Origin: Filomicrobium sp.
Lineage (GTDB): Bacteria; Pseudomonadota; Alphaproteobacteria; Rhizobiales; Hyphomicrobiaceae
DNA: 64,000 bases
Direction: 5' to 3'
Assembly: GCA_017792465.1 (NCBI GenBank)
Contig: CP051234.1
Coordinates: 1,676,606-1,740,605 of the forward strand
Part shown: positions 53,037 through 61,629 of the stretch, piece by piece
How the letters are laid out: each line of letters begins with the position of its first letter
How positions within the stretch are numbered: the first letter of the stretch is position 1
The notes under the pieces: model-generated
What the model saw: the letters and a program-made list of their open reading frames with translations, nothing else
Told to the model about the DNA's origin: nothing
Database searches by the model: none
Made by a program: the position numbers and the translations under genes

Positions 53037-54245
53037 ATGGTTACAAGCACCATACCGGTCGACGATTTCCTCGCATACACGATCGGGATCGTCGTATACT
53101 TTGTGGGTATGGCCGTTACGGCCCGCGTCGCTTTTTTGAAGACATACAATATTCCCGAGCCGGTCTCCGGCGGCATTCTTGCGGCCGTCGTGGCGCTTGG
53201 ACTTGTCCTCATGTTCGGCGTGGCGCTCGACTACGACCTGCAAACGCGCGATCGGCTGTTGGTTTATTTCTTTACATCGATCGGCCTCAACGCAAGGCTG
53301 ATTGATCTCATCAATGGCGGCAGGCCGTTGGCGATCCTGCTGGCGCTGACGCTGGCTTACATCGTTTTGCAGGACGTGATCGGTTTGGGAGTGGCCTCGC
53401 TCATCGGGCAACCGGCGGCAGTCGGTATTCTCGCCGGTTCGGCATCGCTTATCGGTGGTCATGGAACAGCCATCGCCTGGGCGCCGGAAATCGCTGCCCA
53501 TCACGGAGTACCCAACGCGCTCGAAATCGGAGTTGCCTCTGCCACGCTCGGACTGGTGGTCGCGAGCTTGCTTGGCGGACCGATTGCGAAAGTCCTGCTC
53601 GCCCGCCATGCGGCACCGCCAGCTGACCATGAAACGCCGGTCGTGGGTATTCCTCACGAGGATGAAGTAACCGGGCAGATCAATCATTTGTCGATCATGG
53701 GCGTGTTCTTGGCGTTGCACGTGGCGATCATTATCGGCTACTTGCTGAACCAGGCGATTGCTCAAACCGGGCTGAAGCTTCCGTTGTTCGTTTCCTGCCT
53801 GCTGGTTGCCATCGTCATGTCGAACACGGTGCCATACCTATTGCCAAAGTTGCATTGGCCGGCGCGAACCAAAGCACTCGCACTCGTTTCTGATTTTTCG
53901 CTGGGCTTGTTCATCGCCATGTCGCTGATGGGAATGCAGCTTTGGGCGGTAGCGGACCTGGCCGGACCGTTGCTTATTCTTCTTGCCGCGCAGATTCTCG
54001 CTGTCGTGGCGTTCATCTTCTTTGTGCTGTTCCCGCTCATGGGGCGCGATTATCTGGCAACCGTTCTGAGCGCTGGGTTCGCAGGTTTCGCACTCGGTGC
54101 AACCCCGACGGCCGTCGCAAACATGACCGCTGTTACCAAAACGCATGGTCCGGCACCGACCGCATTTATCATTTTGCCGTTGGTCGGGGCATTCTTCGTC
54201 GACATCACGAATGCCCTGGTCATTCAGTACTTCCTGTCCGGCTAA
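53037..54245 (+). CDS. gltS: Sodium/glutamate symporter (GltS family)
   Basis: 402 residues from ATG 53037, the length of E. coli GltS (401). In-frame ATG 52998 adds 13 residues and has no ribosome-binding site. Two inverted halves carry the re-entrant signatures ILAGSASLIGGHGTAIAWAP and AGFALGATPTAVANMTAVTK. About ten membrane helices. It imports L-glutamate with sodium. Monocistronic. Confidence 0.9.
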   Translation: MVTSTIPVDDFLAYTIGIVVYFVGMAVTARVAFLKTYNIPEPVSGGILAAVVALGLVLMFGVALDYDLQTRDRLLVYFFTSIGLNARLIDLINGGRPLAILLALTLAYIVLQDVIGLGVASLIGQPAAVGILAGSASLIGGHGTAIAWAPEIAAHHGVPNALEIGVASATLGLVVASLLGGPIAKVLLARHAAPPADHETPVVGIPHEDEVTGQINHLSIMGVFLALHVAIIIGYLLNQAIAQTGLKLPLFVSCLLVAIVMSNTVPYLLPKLHWPARTKALALVSDFSLGLFIAMSLMGMQLWAVADLAGPLLILLAAQILAVVAFIFFVLFPLMGRDYLATVLSAGFAGFALGATPTAVANMTAVTKTHGPAPTAFIILPLVGAFFVDITNALVIQYFLSG

Positions 54246-54418
54246 ATCAATCATGTCCGCAGCAGCGATTTCGCGGCGGCATTCTTGCTCCATGCCGGGA
54301 CAGACCGCCGTTGGAGGCTCCGCTGATGGGCTCAGCGTGGCTCTCAAACGACGTTCGTGACCCGAAGGCGCAGGGCACGCCCGCAAACGTGCCCCTCGCA
54401 TCTTGGTCCATGGCCAAG

Positions 54419-56911
54419 CTAGAAACGCGTGTTCAATGTCAAGCCAAGCTGGCGTCCATCTCCAATGAACCCGTAATCTGGAGCAATCGCGCCGCCGTCG
54501 ACGGTGTTGACGCTCGTGAGATAATCCTCATCGAACAAGTTTTTCGCGAAGAGCGTCACTGTATGGTTCTGCCATTCCCATCCCATCCGGGCATCGACAA
54601 CGGTATAGGCCTCAACCTCGCGCGTGGGCTGGTTTGCGATATCGCCGAAGCTGAAATAGCCAGCGACGTGGCGTACGTTCGCTCCCAGGAACCATCCCTG
54701 CTCAGACCGGTACAGGGCTCCTGCCGAGAACGTGAAGGCCGGCGCCTCGGGATATTCATTGCCTGAGAAATCCTCGCCGCGAATTTCGATCTCGTCAAAC
54801 TTGGTCTTCAGCAGGCCAAGCGCAGCAAACAGCTGCAACGGTTGCACAGGGCGCCACCGGGCTTCGAATTCCGCTCCATAGGAGTGCGAGCGCCCGGCGT
54901 TGATAATTTCGGCGACGCTATAGTTCGGTGTCAGCAGAGCGACTTGCTGGTCCGTGTATTCATTGTAAAAGGCATTTGCGTTGAACTCGAGCTTGTTATC
55001 CAACCAACTCGATCGATAGGACAGCTCATAATTGTCGACATACTCTGGATTGACGACGGTTCGGTATGTGGGAACACCAAGGCCTCTGATCACCTGCTGG
55101 AAGCCGGTCCGGTAGCCCTTCTTGTAGGTTAGGCCAATGGTCTGATCACGGGTCAGGTCAAAGGTAATTCCAACCTTGGGAAGAAATTCTTTGAATGCTG
55201 CATTCGACGAGGCTTGTTCGTCGACGGGGACCGTCTCCTCTATCTCGATATCTTCGTAGGTTTTCACCGTATCCTTCAGCAGACGGCCGCCGGCGAGAAA
55301 TGAAAAACGATCCCAGCGGTAGCGAAGGTCCGCATATGCAGCGATGCTGGTGGTTTCCGCCTGGTAGATTCCTTTGCCATACGGAATAGGAAAGTCGGGC
55401 AAGCCAAAACCGGGATAAAAATAGTCAAGAACGGCAGACGTGTTGGAGAGGTTATCGCGCTCGAAGCGGCCGTAGAATAAACCTGCGACGCCTGAGAGGC
55501 CATTGCCCTTATTGTCCAGCTCAAAACGCAAGTCCTGTGTGAAATCCTTGCCGTCGGTGTGGTCGCCATTGCGGCTGAAAGCTGCGTCAGCGCTTGTTTC
55601 GATGGTCGAGTGCGTCTTGGCGAAGGCTGTCACACTGCGGATCGTCATGCCCGGTTGAAACTCATATGATAGATCTGAAGCGTAGTTATCTGCCGTCATT
55701 TTGCGGAAATCGACAAAGTCGTCTGAATCCTCTAGGACCCGGTCGAGAAAGTTCGGACCCGAAACCTGCGGGCTGCCAGGCTCGTCCTTGGTGCGCGAAA
55801 CACTAAACAGCGCCCGGAAACCCGGCAGACTATCTGGCTCGATCAAGAGCTTTGCCCGCAACGTATCGTAGCCATCAATTCCAAGCTCAGAATTTGCAGG
55901 ATCGCTATAGCGGATATCCCGCTCCCGCTCGGTCGTGTAGCCTGAGATGCGGAAGGCGGATTGACCGGCAACGATCGGAGCATTGAGCACGAAGCCCGCG
56001 CCATACAAACCGTTCGTGCCGACCGTTCCTTCCAACTCGCCACCCAGGTCGTAGGTCGGATCGTTGGTGGTTACGATGACGGTTCCGCCAAGTGCGTTGC
56101 GCCCTTGCAGGGTCGACTGCGGACCTCTGAGAACTTCGACCTGATTGACGTCCCAAAGCGCTCGCGCGCCTCGGCGGGTCGCATCCTGGTTCTGCGTAAC
56201 GCCATCGACGACCACGCCGATCAGCGGTGTGCCGGAGATGTGCTGAAGGCCTAACTGACCTTCGGAGTTCAGACCTCGAATTGTGAACCCGGAGTTTGGA
56301 TCCTCCGTCGTTATCACGTTCGCGGTTTGCTCGATTGCTTCATCGAGGTCCCGAATCTGGCGTTCTTTGATTTCATCACCTGTCACGACACCGACGCTTG
56401 TGGTCGTTTCTCTGGCAGGTCGGTCAAGTTTTTCGCCGGAAATGATGATGCCTTCAAGCTGGATGGCCTGAGCGGATTGCACCGGCTGCGGCAAGACAAC
56501 AAAGCCGGCATCGCCGACCCTCTTTGGTTCCAGGTCGGTCTCTGAGAGGATCTTCTTGAGAGCCTCTTCAGCCGTCAGCTGGCCGGAAACTCCTGGCGTG
56601 TAGAGCGACTGCAGCGCGCTGGCGTTGACTGAGATCTGCTGACCGGTTTGTCGAGAGAGTGTGACCAGGGCCTCGTTCAACGGGCCGGCTGGAACTTCGA
56701 TCTTTTTGGCGATCGTCTGCCCGGCGACCAGCACGATGGATGCCTTGCTCTCGATATTCGTTTCAAGCGTGGTTTCGGGAAGCTTGGCGACCGCTGAGAG
56801 GGGGATCGTCATCGTGACGACCGACACCATCGCACATGAAATCATCATCCAAGCCTCACGCGCTGCAACGCCCCCCGCGTCACCCCTTACAGTCCTCAAT
56901 GCATTACTCAC
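54419..56911 (-). CDS. TonB-dependent receptor with N-terminal STN signalling domain
   Basis: 830 residues from GTG 56911, supported by GGAGGGG about 8 bases upstream. After the signal, an STN domain (about 70-135: LNEALVTLSRQTGQQISVNA) contacts a FecR-type regulator, as in FecA/FpvA. The plug domain (TSVGVVTGDEIKERQIRDLDEAIEQ, NSGFTIRGLNSEG) and a 22-strand barrel follow, ending in an aromatic residue (LTLNTRF). It imports a siderophore or other iron complex. FecR and the sigma factor lie upstream on the same strand. Confidence 0.93.
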   Translation of the reverse strand: MSNALRTVRGDAGGVAAREAWMMISCAMVSVVTMTIPLSAVAKLPETTLETNIESKASIVLVAGQTIAKKIEVPAGPLNEALVTLSRQTGQQISVNASALQSLYTPGVSGQLTAEEALKKILSETDLEPKRVGDAGFVVLPQPVQSAQAIQLEGIIISGEKLDRPARETTTSVGVVTGDEIKERQIRDLDEAIEQTANVITTEDPNSGFTIRGLNSEGQLGLQHISGTPLIGVVVDGVTQNQDATRRGARALWDVNQVEVLRGPQSTLQGRNALGGTVIVTTNDPTYDLGGELEGTVGTNGLYGAGFVLNAPIVAGQSAFRISGYTTERERDIRYSDPANSELGIDGYDTLRAKLLIEPDSLPGFRALFSVSRTKDEPGSPQVSGPNFLDRVLEDSDDFVDFRKMTADNYASDLSYEFQPGMTIRSVTAFAKTHSTIETSADAAFSRNGDHTDGKDFTQDLRFELDNKGNGLSGVAGLFYGRFERDNLSNTSAVLDYFYPGFGLPDFPIPYGKGIYQAETTSIAAYADLRYRWDRFSFLAGGRLLKDTVKTYEDIEIEETVPVDEQASSNAAFKEFLPKVGITFDLTRDQTIGLTYKKGYRTGFQQVIRGLGVPTYRTVVNPEYVDNYELSYRSSWLDNKLEFNANAFYNEYTDQQVALLTPNYSVAEIINAGRSHSYGAEFEARWRPVQPLQLFAALGLLKTKFDEIEIRGEDFSGNEYPEAPAFTFSAGALYRSEQGWFLGANVRHVAGYFSFGDIANQPTREVEAYTVVDARMGWEWQNHTVTLFAKNLFDEDYLTSVNTVDGGAIAPDYGFIGDGRQLGLTLNTRF

Positions 56912-57267
56912 GATCGCCCCTCCGGCTTGTAGCTTAGTTCCGCTCAGGCAAACAACACGGCAGGCCGACGACGCGACGCCGAACCTCCTTTGCCCCTCGC
57001 AAACAAGGACGAACCACAGGGTCGATCGTTCAGATTTAGATGGAACCGGCTTCGGGATGGATTGGCAGGTCGGCAGTCATCGAAGCGGGCACATGCCGCA
57101 AGGGCCGCAATCACAACGCATTGAAAATTATAGGAGAAAATAGATTTTCAGAACGCATCAAGAGCCCCCGCGACGCTTCGAAATATTGTTCAATCAAAAG
57201 GGCTGGAACACAAAAGGGTGGCGGAAGAGACACAAACTTTACAAAAAACGTATAGTTATTGCGGCAC
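56912..57267. other. Regulatory gap upstream of the TonB receptor
   Basis: 356 bases with no gene. On the minus strand a TATAAT occurs at 57132-57127. Just upstream of it lies the palindrome GAAAAT-AG-ATTTTC (57136-57149), a candidate iron-responsive operator. No clear FecI-type promoter was read. Confidence 0.45.
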
Positions 57268-58275
57268 TCAGATCGGAGACAGGAAAACAATGCCTGGCGC
57301 AGGTTTTATAATTCTCAACCGCTGCGTCGCTGCGAAGATGCGAAGAGCTTTTTCCGGCTCCTTCAAATCGTAGACACCGGTCAATCTCGACTCTCCAAAG
57401 GACCACGCGCCGCTGATGACGGTTCCCTTAAACTGCCTCTTCAAAACCTCGAAAACCTCTTGGGCTGGCCAATTGTTGGCGATCAATTTGCCCCTGCGCC
57501 AAGCGGCAATTTCATCCTGCCGGATTTGAGACTTGCCGCCACGGACGGATCTTCCCGCTTCCGCGCGAAGCGCTTCCCCAGCCGATAAATTGGCCGTTTC
57601 GCCTGAGACGCCACTGGAAGAAACCTGCACGTCGCCGGTTTGCACTGAAACGACGGCACCGCCGGGGGTATCGCGCACTTCGAATGCGGTCCCGGTTACG
57701 CTGACAGAAACGGAACCACTCTTGACGTTGAAGGGTCTCGACGCATCAGGTGTCACCTCGAAGAACGCGATCCCGCGAAGCAGATCGACACGGCGGCTTT
57801 TTTCGGTGAAATCCAAGGCCAGCGCGCTACCGGCGCCCAGGTCGACGGTCGAACCATCCGGCAGTGTGATCCGTTCGACTTGACCGGTCGGAGCGACATA
57901 ATCTGCGAGCAGCCCGACCCGAATAGCATCGTAATTCAAGATGCCTAACAGCAGAAGAATTGCCGCGGCGATGCCGACCGGCATATATCTTGACCGGCGC
58001 GAACGTCTGCCAGAAGGAGCGATATTTGTTGGTTTTTTCCTCGCCGGCTCTTGGGGTTCCGCGCCGTCAAACACCGTCGCGTCTTGTTTGCGAAGATCGG
58101 CGTCATCCGTCGCAGCCAGGCGAAGCCGCTCTATCTCACCCCAGGCTTGGGCGTTCGTCTCGTCGTCCTCCAGCCACCTTAGAAATGCCTCGACAACAGC
58201 ATCGTCGCCGTCGGCATCCCGCAACGAAAGGGACCAGGCGATTGCTTCATTTCGGGCTGTTTCCAAAGAGGTCAT
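57268..58275 (-). CDS. FecR-type anti-sigma regulator
   Basis: 335-residue inner-membrane protein. The cytosolic N-terminus (about 1-90, AFLRWLEDDETNAQAWGEIERLR) binds the sigma factor. One membrane segment (YMPVGIAAAILLLLGILNY, near 100) follows. The periplasmic FecR domain begins GQVERITLPDGSTVDLGAGSALALDF and ends in an STN-contacting region. It relays siderophore binding from the TonB receptor to the sigma factor. AAAGGC precedes the ATG. It lies 128 bases after the sigma gene. Confidence 0.92.
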   Translation of the reverse strand: MTSLETARNEAIAWSLSLRDADGDDAVVEAFLRWLEDDETNAQAWGEIERLRLAATDDADLRKQDATVFDGAEPQEPARKKPTNIAPSGRRSRRSRYMPVGIAAAILLLLGILNYDAIRVGLLADYVAPTGQVERITLPDGSTVDLGAGSALALDFTEKSRRVDLLRGIAFFEVTPDASRPFNVKSGSVSVSVTGTAFEVRDTPGGAVVSVQTGDVQVSSSGVSGETANLSAGEALRAEAGRSVRGGKSQIRQDEIAAWRRGKLIANNWPAQEVFEVLKRQFKGTVISGAWSFGESRLTGVYDLKEPEKALRIFAATQRLRIIKPAPGIVFLSPI

Positions 58276-58403
58276 TGGTGCCTTTCAGCTCCCCGATTTT
58301 GCGACGCGACGAAGAGAGCCGTGACGGTCATCAACGGCTCGCAATCCAAGCCAAGCTCTTTCATGCGGAACTTTTCTGGTTTTTCCATCCATGCACATCG
58401 ACC

Positions 58404-58943
58404 CTATTTTTTCGTTCCAAGAAGTCTGGCGCGACAGTGTGCCAGACCATCTGCCACCAACTGATGCGCCTTGCCAACGGAGACATTCAGTTTGAGCGCG
58501 ATCGCGCGGGTGCTCATCTGGTCGACAAGATGGAGGTGCGTGGCCCGGCGGACCAATTCCGGAAGCTCGGCAAGCGCATTGCGAAAGACTTGGTAGTCCT
58601 GCTTCCACGACAGAGATTGTTCGGGATCGTTCTCTTCGGTGGGGACGTCTTCGGTGCCTGAAGCATCGCGTGGAGATTGGAGGAACTCCATCTGCCGCTG
58701 CTGCCGCCGGTAGACGTCGATTGAAATATTGCGCACGGTCGAAAAGAGATAGTGCAGCGGGCTTGCAACTTCGTCGGCGCCACGACGCGTGGCGAATCGC
58801 ACGAACGCCTCGTGCAGGATGTCCTCGGCAAGCGCGCGGCAGCCAACGATGCCCTCAGCCAACCGCAAAAGCCCCAGACGATGGCGGCGGTAAAGCTCCA
58901 GGGTTTCGGGAGGATAGCGCTTTCGGCGTTCTGCCTTGCTCAT
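58404..58943 (-). CDS. FecI-type ECF sigma factor
   Basis: 179 residues. Region 2 (LYRRHRLGLLRLAEGIVGCRALAEDILHEAFVRFA, then SPLHYLFSTVRNISIDVYRR) and region 4 (LAELPELVRRATHLHLVDQMSTRAIALKLNVSVGKAHQLVADGL) are complete. It directs RNA polymerase to iron-uptake promoters when FecR releases it. Gene order sigma-FecR-receptor is standard. Upstream sits the palindrome at 59025. Confidence 0.92.
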   Translation of the reverse strand: MSKAERRKRYPPETLELYRRHRLGLLRLAEGIVGCRALAEDILHEAFVRFATRRGADEVASPLHYLFSTVRNISIDVYRRQQRQMEFLQSPRDASGTEDVPTEENDPEQSLSWKQDYQVFRNALAELPELVRRATHLHLVDQMSTRAIALKLNVSVGKAHQLVADGLAHCRARLLGTKK

Positions 58944-59024
58944 GCGGACTGAACGCCCTTTCGGCGGGTATCGCTGGAGATGGAAGAGTTTCAGCAGGCT
59001 GGGATTAACTGCCGCCGCGGCATT

Positions 59025-59043
59025 CTATACATGCGATGTATAG
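59025..59043. promoter_or_regulatory. 19-bp palindrome upstream of the ECF sigma gene
   Basis: CTATACAT-GCG-ATGTATAG, a perfect 8-3-8 inverted repeat about 80 bases upstream of the sigma gene. The 19-bp size is that of Fur-like operators, though the sequence is not the classical Fur box. Candidate iron or metal operator. Confidence 0.5.
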
Positions 59044-59211
59044 TAATCAACTTAGCTGCTTGGTGCAGGCAAACACGACTATCGCGGCTCCGAGAAGCGA
59101 TGGCCGGGTGGCGCGCAGCGCGGCCAGGGCTGGGATGGCGACGGTCCGGCCTGCGCCTCGGCGGCTTCCGCGGGAGATTGATGTGAGCAACTCCACGATC
59201 GAACCGGAGCT

Positions 59212-59496
59212 TCATCGATCCGAATTTGCGGATGACCCGACCGGCAATCCGAGCGCGACGAGCCAGCCAATAATCGTGGCTGCCCCGAACCAAATCAAGA
59301 AGTCAGCCCCATTCTGCACGATGAGATAGTAGATGCCCGGGGCCAATGCGAGGAGCCAAAGCGCCACGCGCAGCTTCGCAAGGTCCACTGAATGGCGGCG
59401 GTACTTCGCCCACCTCTTCGGATCAATGACACCTAGCAAAAGGATGCAGGAGAAAGTCGACAATAGCGCGAGGACTAATTGGGTGTCGTTGCTCAC
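59212..59496 (-). CDS. Small membrane protein of the PepSY operon (DUF3325-like)
   Basis: 94 residues with three hydrophobic segments (LVLALLSTFSCILLLG, LRVALWLLALAPGIYYLIV, FLIWFGAATIIGWLVAL). It overlaps the end of the PepSY gene by 4 bases, so it is coupled. In related bacteria a DUF3325 gene often follows the PepSY membrane protein of siderophore systems, which is the basis of the tentative family name. Confidence 0.65.
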   Translation of the reverse strand: MSNDTQLVLALLSTFSCILLLGVIDPKRWAKYRRHSVDLAKLRVALWLLALAPGIYYLIVQNGADFLIWFGAATIIGWLVALGLPVGSSANSDR

Positions 59497-61088
59497 ATCG
59501 GCCTCTTGGTCAGTGGCTCTGACGCGCTGTACCCGAGCCTTGAGGCCGTGTTGAATTGCCGATAGGCCTTAAGGGCAGCTAGGCATCCGATCACGGTCAG
59601 CAACAGATCAATGCCGACCACCGACGTTTGCCCGTCCATCAAAGCTTGCCACCAATTCGAGCCACCGGCAGCCATCCGCACGACCGGGAGTGACAGCAAT
59701 GCGAGAGTTAGGCTTGCCCACATCGTTCCAGCAAATTGTCGTTGGTCCAGTAACAGCCCCAGGAGAGTGATCGCAATGGCACTGACCGCAAATGCCCCCG
59801 GCGTCCAGAAGATCACATGTTCGGTGCCGAAGAACATGAAGAAACCGATTGCCGAGGCCGCCAACGAAAGGGGCAGTCCGAATGCAACGATATCGAAGAG
59901 TTTTTCGTAGGCTCGCCATCCCGGTGACTCATCTCTACGGCGCAACCACAACTGCAATCCGCTCAAGATCACGTAAGTCGAGGCGACCCCAAGAGCCACC
60001 CACACGGCCTTCGAAACAATTCCTGCAAAATTTCCGAAGTGGAGCGATGCGATCACGGAGACGACGGCCGAGCCGAATGACGGCGTGGTCCCGAGCCCCG
60101 GTTTATGGCGCAGGTATTCGCCGCTAACGCCTTCATAAATCAACGTTTGCGATTGAAGCTCTCCGGCTGCGGGTACGTGTTCGGTCGTGACCCTAACGTT
60201 CTGGCGGCCATAGTGCTCAATCGACATGGAACGTGGCGGAGACCCCGTCCGCGCGCGTGCGTCAGCGATGATCCGATCAAGGTCGCCGGTCTTGATCCGT
60301 GGGCCGGGCCTGAGCTGCTCGGTCCCGAACAGCACCTTGATCGCCTCCATCTGATTGCCGCCGAATGCGACCATCGCAAGCGCGGGCAAAGCAAACGAGC
60401 CGGCAAAGCTGAAGAAGGTTCCGGTGAAGGCCAGGAGAAACGAAAACGGCAAGCCCCAGGTGGCGGCGACTGTGTGCCGGTCGCGCGCGTTGAGGAGGAA
60501 GTTTCGGCCGCTTCGCAACGTGAAGATATCGGTGACGAGATGCCGGTGCATGAAAAGACCGGAGATACTGGCGACAAGCATCGCAAATCCGAGCACGCCC
60601 GTCAGCAGCAGTCCCCACGGGTGTGGAAGATAGAGCCGGACATGCGTATCGATAAAGAACCGGGAGAGCGCGCTGGACCTGTCTTCTTTGCGAAGCTCTA
60701 CGAAAAAGCCTTCTCTTCGGTTGAGTATTTCGCCTGTTGCCGGGTCGACCTCGAACGCCATGCCTCGATCGCTAAGGCGGCCATCGACGCGCCTGATGTG
60801 CTTGTGAAAAAAAGCGACCAGGTTGCCGGCTGCATTGATCGACAGGGAAACATCTTCACGATAGGCCCGGCCGACTTTCTTCGAAAGCTTCTCGACAACC
60901 TCGCTGATTGGCTGATCGAACGGGTTCGCGGTTGGCCCCTGCCCCGTCGACCAGCGCCCAATCTCCCGATCGAGCACGGCAATTGTCCCAGTCAGAACAA
61001 CGGCATATAGGAGCAAACCGAGAATAACTCCCGACCAGCCGTGAATGGCGACCAGAACCTTGGTTTCACGTTGCGGCCAAGAAAACAT
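59493..61088 (-). CDS. PepSY-associated membrane protein (iron uptake reductase-like)
   Basis: 531 residues with the PepSY-TM layout: membrane helix 1 at the N-terminus (IHGWSGVILGLLLYAVVLTG), a periplasmic PepSY-like loop, then further helices with conserved histidines (DTHVRLYLPHPWGLLLTGV, SLHFGNFAGIVSKAVWVALG). Members of this class near TonB receptors are thought to reduce ferric siderophores. It lies in an operon with two small membrane proteins and is adjacent to the Fec-type regulators, supporting iron uptake. Confidence 0.85.
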   Translation of the reverse strand: MFSWPQRETKVLVAIHGWSGVILGLLLYAVVLTGTIAVLDREIGRWSTGQGPTANPFDQPISEVVEKLSKKVGRAYREDVSLSINAAGNLVAFFHKHIRRVDGRLSDRGMAFEVDPATGEILNRREGFFVELRKEDRSSALSRFFIDTHVRLYLPHPWGLLLTGVLGFAMLVASISGLFMHRHLVTDIFTLRSGRNFLLNARDRHTVAATWGLPFSFLLAFTGTFFSFAGSFALPALAMVAFGGNQMEAIKVLFGTEQLRPGPRIKTGDLDRIIADARARTGSPPRSMSIEHYGRQNVRVTTEHVPAAGELQSQTLIYEGVSGEYLRHKPGLGTTPSFGSAVVSVIASLHFGNFAGIVSKAVWVALGVASTYVILSGLQLWLRRRDESPGWRAYEKLFDIVAFGLPLSLAASAIGFFMFFGTEHVIFWTPGAFAVSAIAITLLGLLLDQRQFAGTMWASLTLALLSLPVVRMAAGGSNWWQALMDGQTSVVGIDLLLTVIGCLAALKAYRQFNTASRLGYSASEPLTKRPM

Positions 61089-61109
61089 GAGAGTCCTCGC
61101 AATGCCCGA

Positions 61110-61433
61110 CTAGCTGGCCGGCGCGCCACTGAATTTCTCGACGATCAAAGCAAAGTTCACAGCGCCGAGGATGAGCGAGACCAGCACAACGCGCAGCAGG
61201 CGCCGATCCAGACAGGCGTGGAAAAACAAGACGGCCCAAGTCAATGGAAAGGTCACGACCGGCATCACGAGATGATCGATCCCGCCTATGCCGACCGGAA
61301 ACCAGAGTGGCATCGCCAGCAAAATGAGGATCGAGACGATCAGCGCGATCGGTCCGGCGAAGACTGCACGCAGACATGCCCTTCCCCATGACGCGAGGCT
61401 TGCACCTCCGCCAGCTTGTGCCGCTGCCACCAA
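61110..61433 (-). CDS. Small membrane protein upstream of PepSY gene (DUF3649-like)
   Basis: 107 residues with three hydrophobic stretches (GPIALIVSILILLAMPLWF, LVMPVVTFPLTWAVLFFHAC, LLRVVLVSLILGAVNFALI). It starts the PepSY operon, 21 bases before the PepSY gene. Position matches DUF3649 proteins of siderophore operons. Sequence support for that family is weak. Confidence 0.6.
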   Translation of the reverse strand: MVAAAQAGGGASLASWGRACLRAVFAGPIALIVSILILLAMPLWFPVGIGGIDHLVMPVVTFPLTWAVLFFHACLDRRLLRVVLVSLILGAVNFALIVEKFSGAPAS

Positions 61434-61629
61434 ACCGCCCCTCTTTCTTTACCCTTCCGGTATACTATCAGCTCAGCCGGAGCGGGCAAGAGGTCTTGGC
61501 AGGTGCAACACCGCGATCATCGACAGCTGCCGAACGAAGCCAAGAAATATATAGCAAGCCAGGCGGCGACAATTTTGTCAGCCGCGCGAGAGCATGCCAA
61601 CATGGGTGGTGAAGATCTGAAAGCGCGGA

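Noticed and set aside
60105-61010. 301-codon plus-strand frame opposite the PepSY gene
   Set aside because: Antisense to a protein with consistent membrane topology and conserved His residues; no recognisable product.
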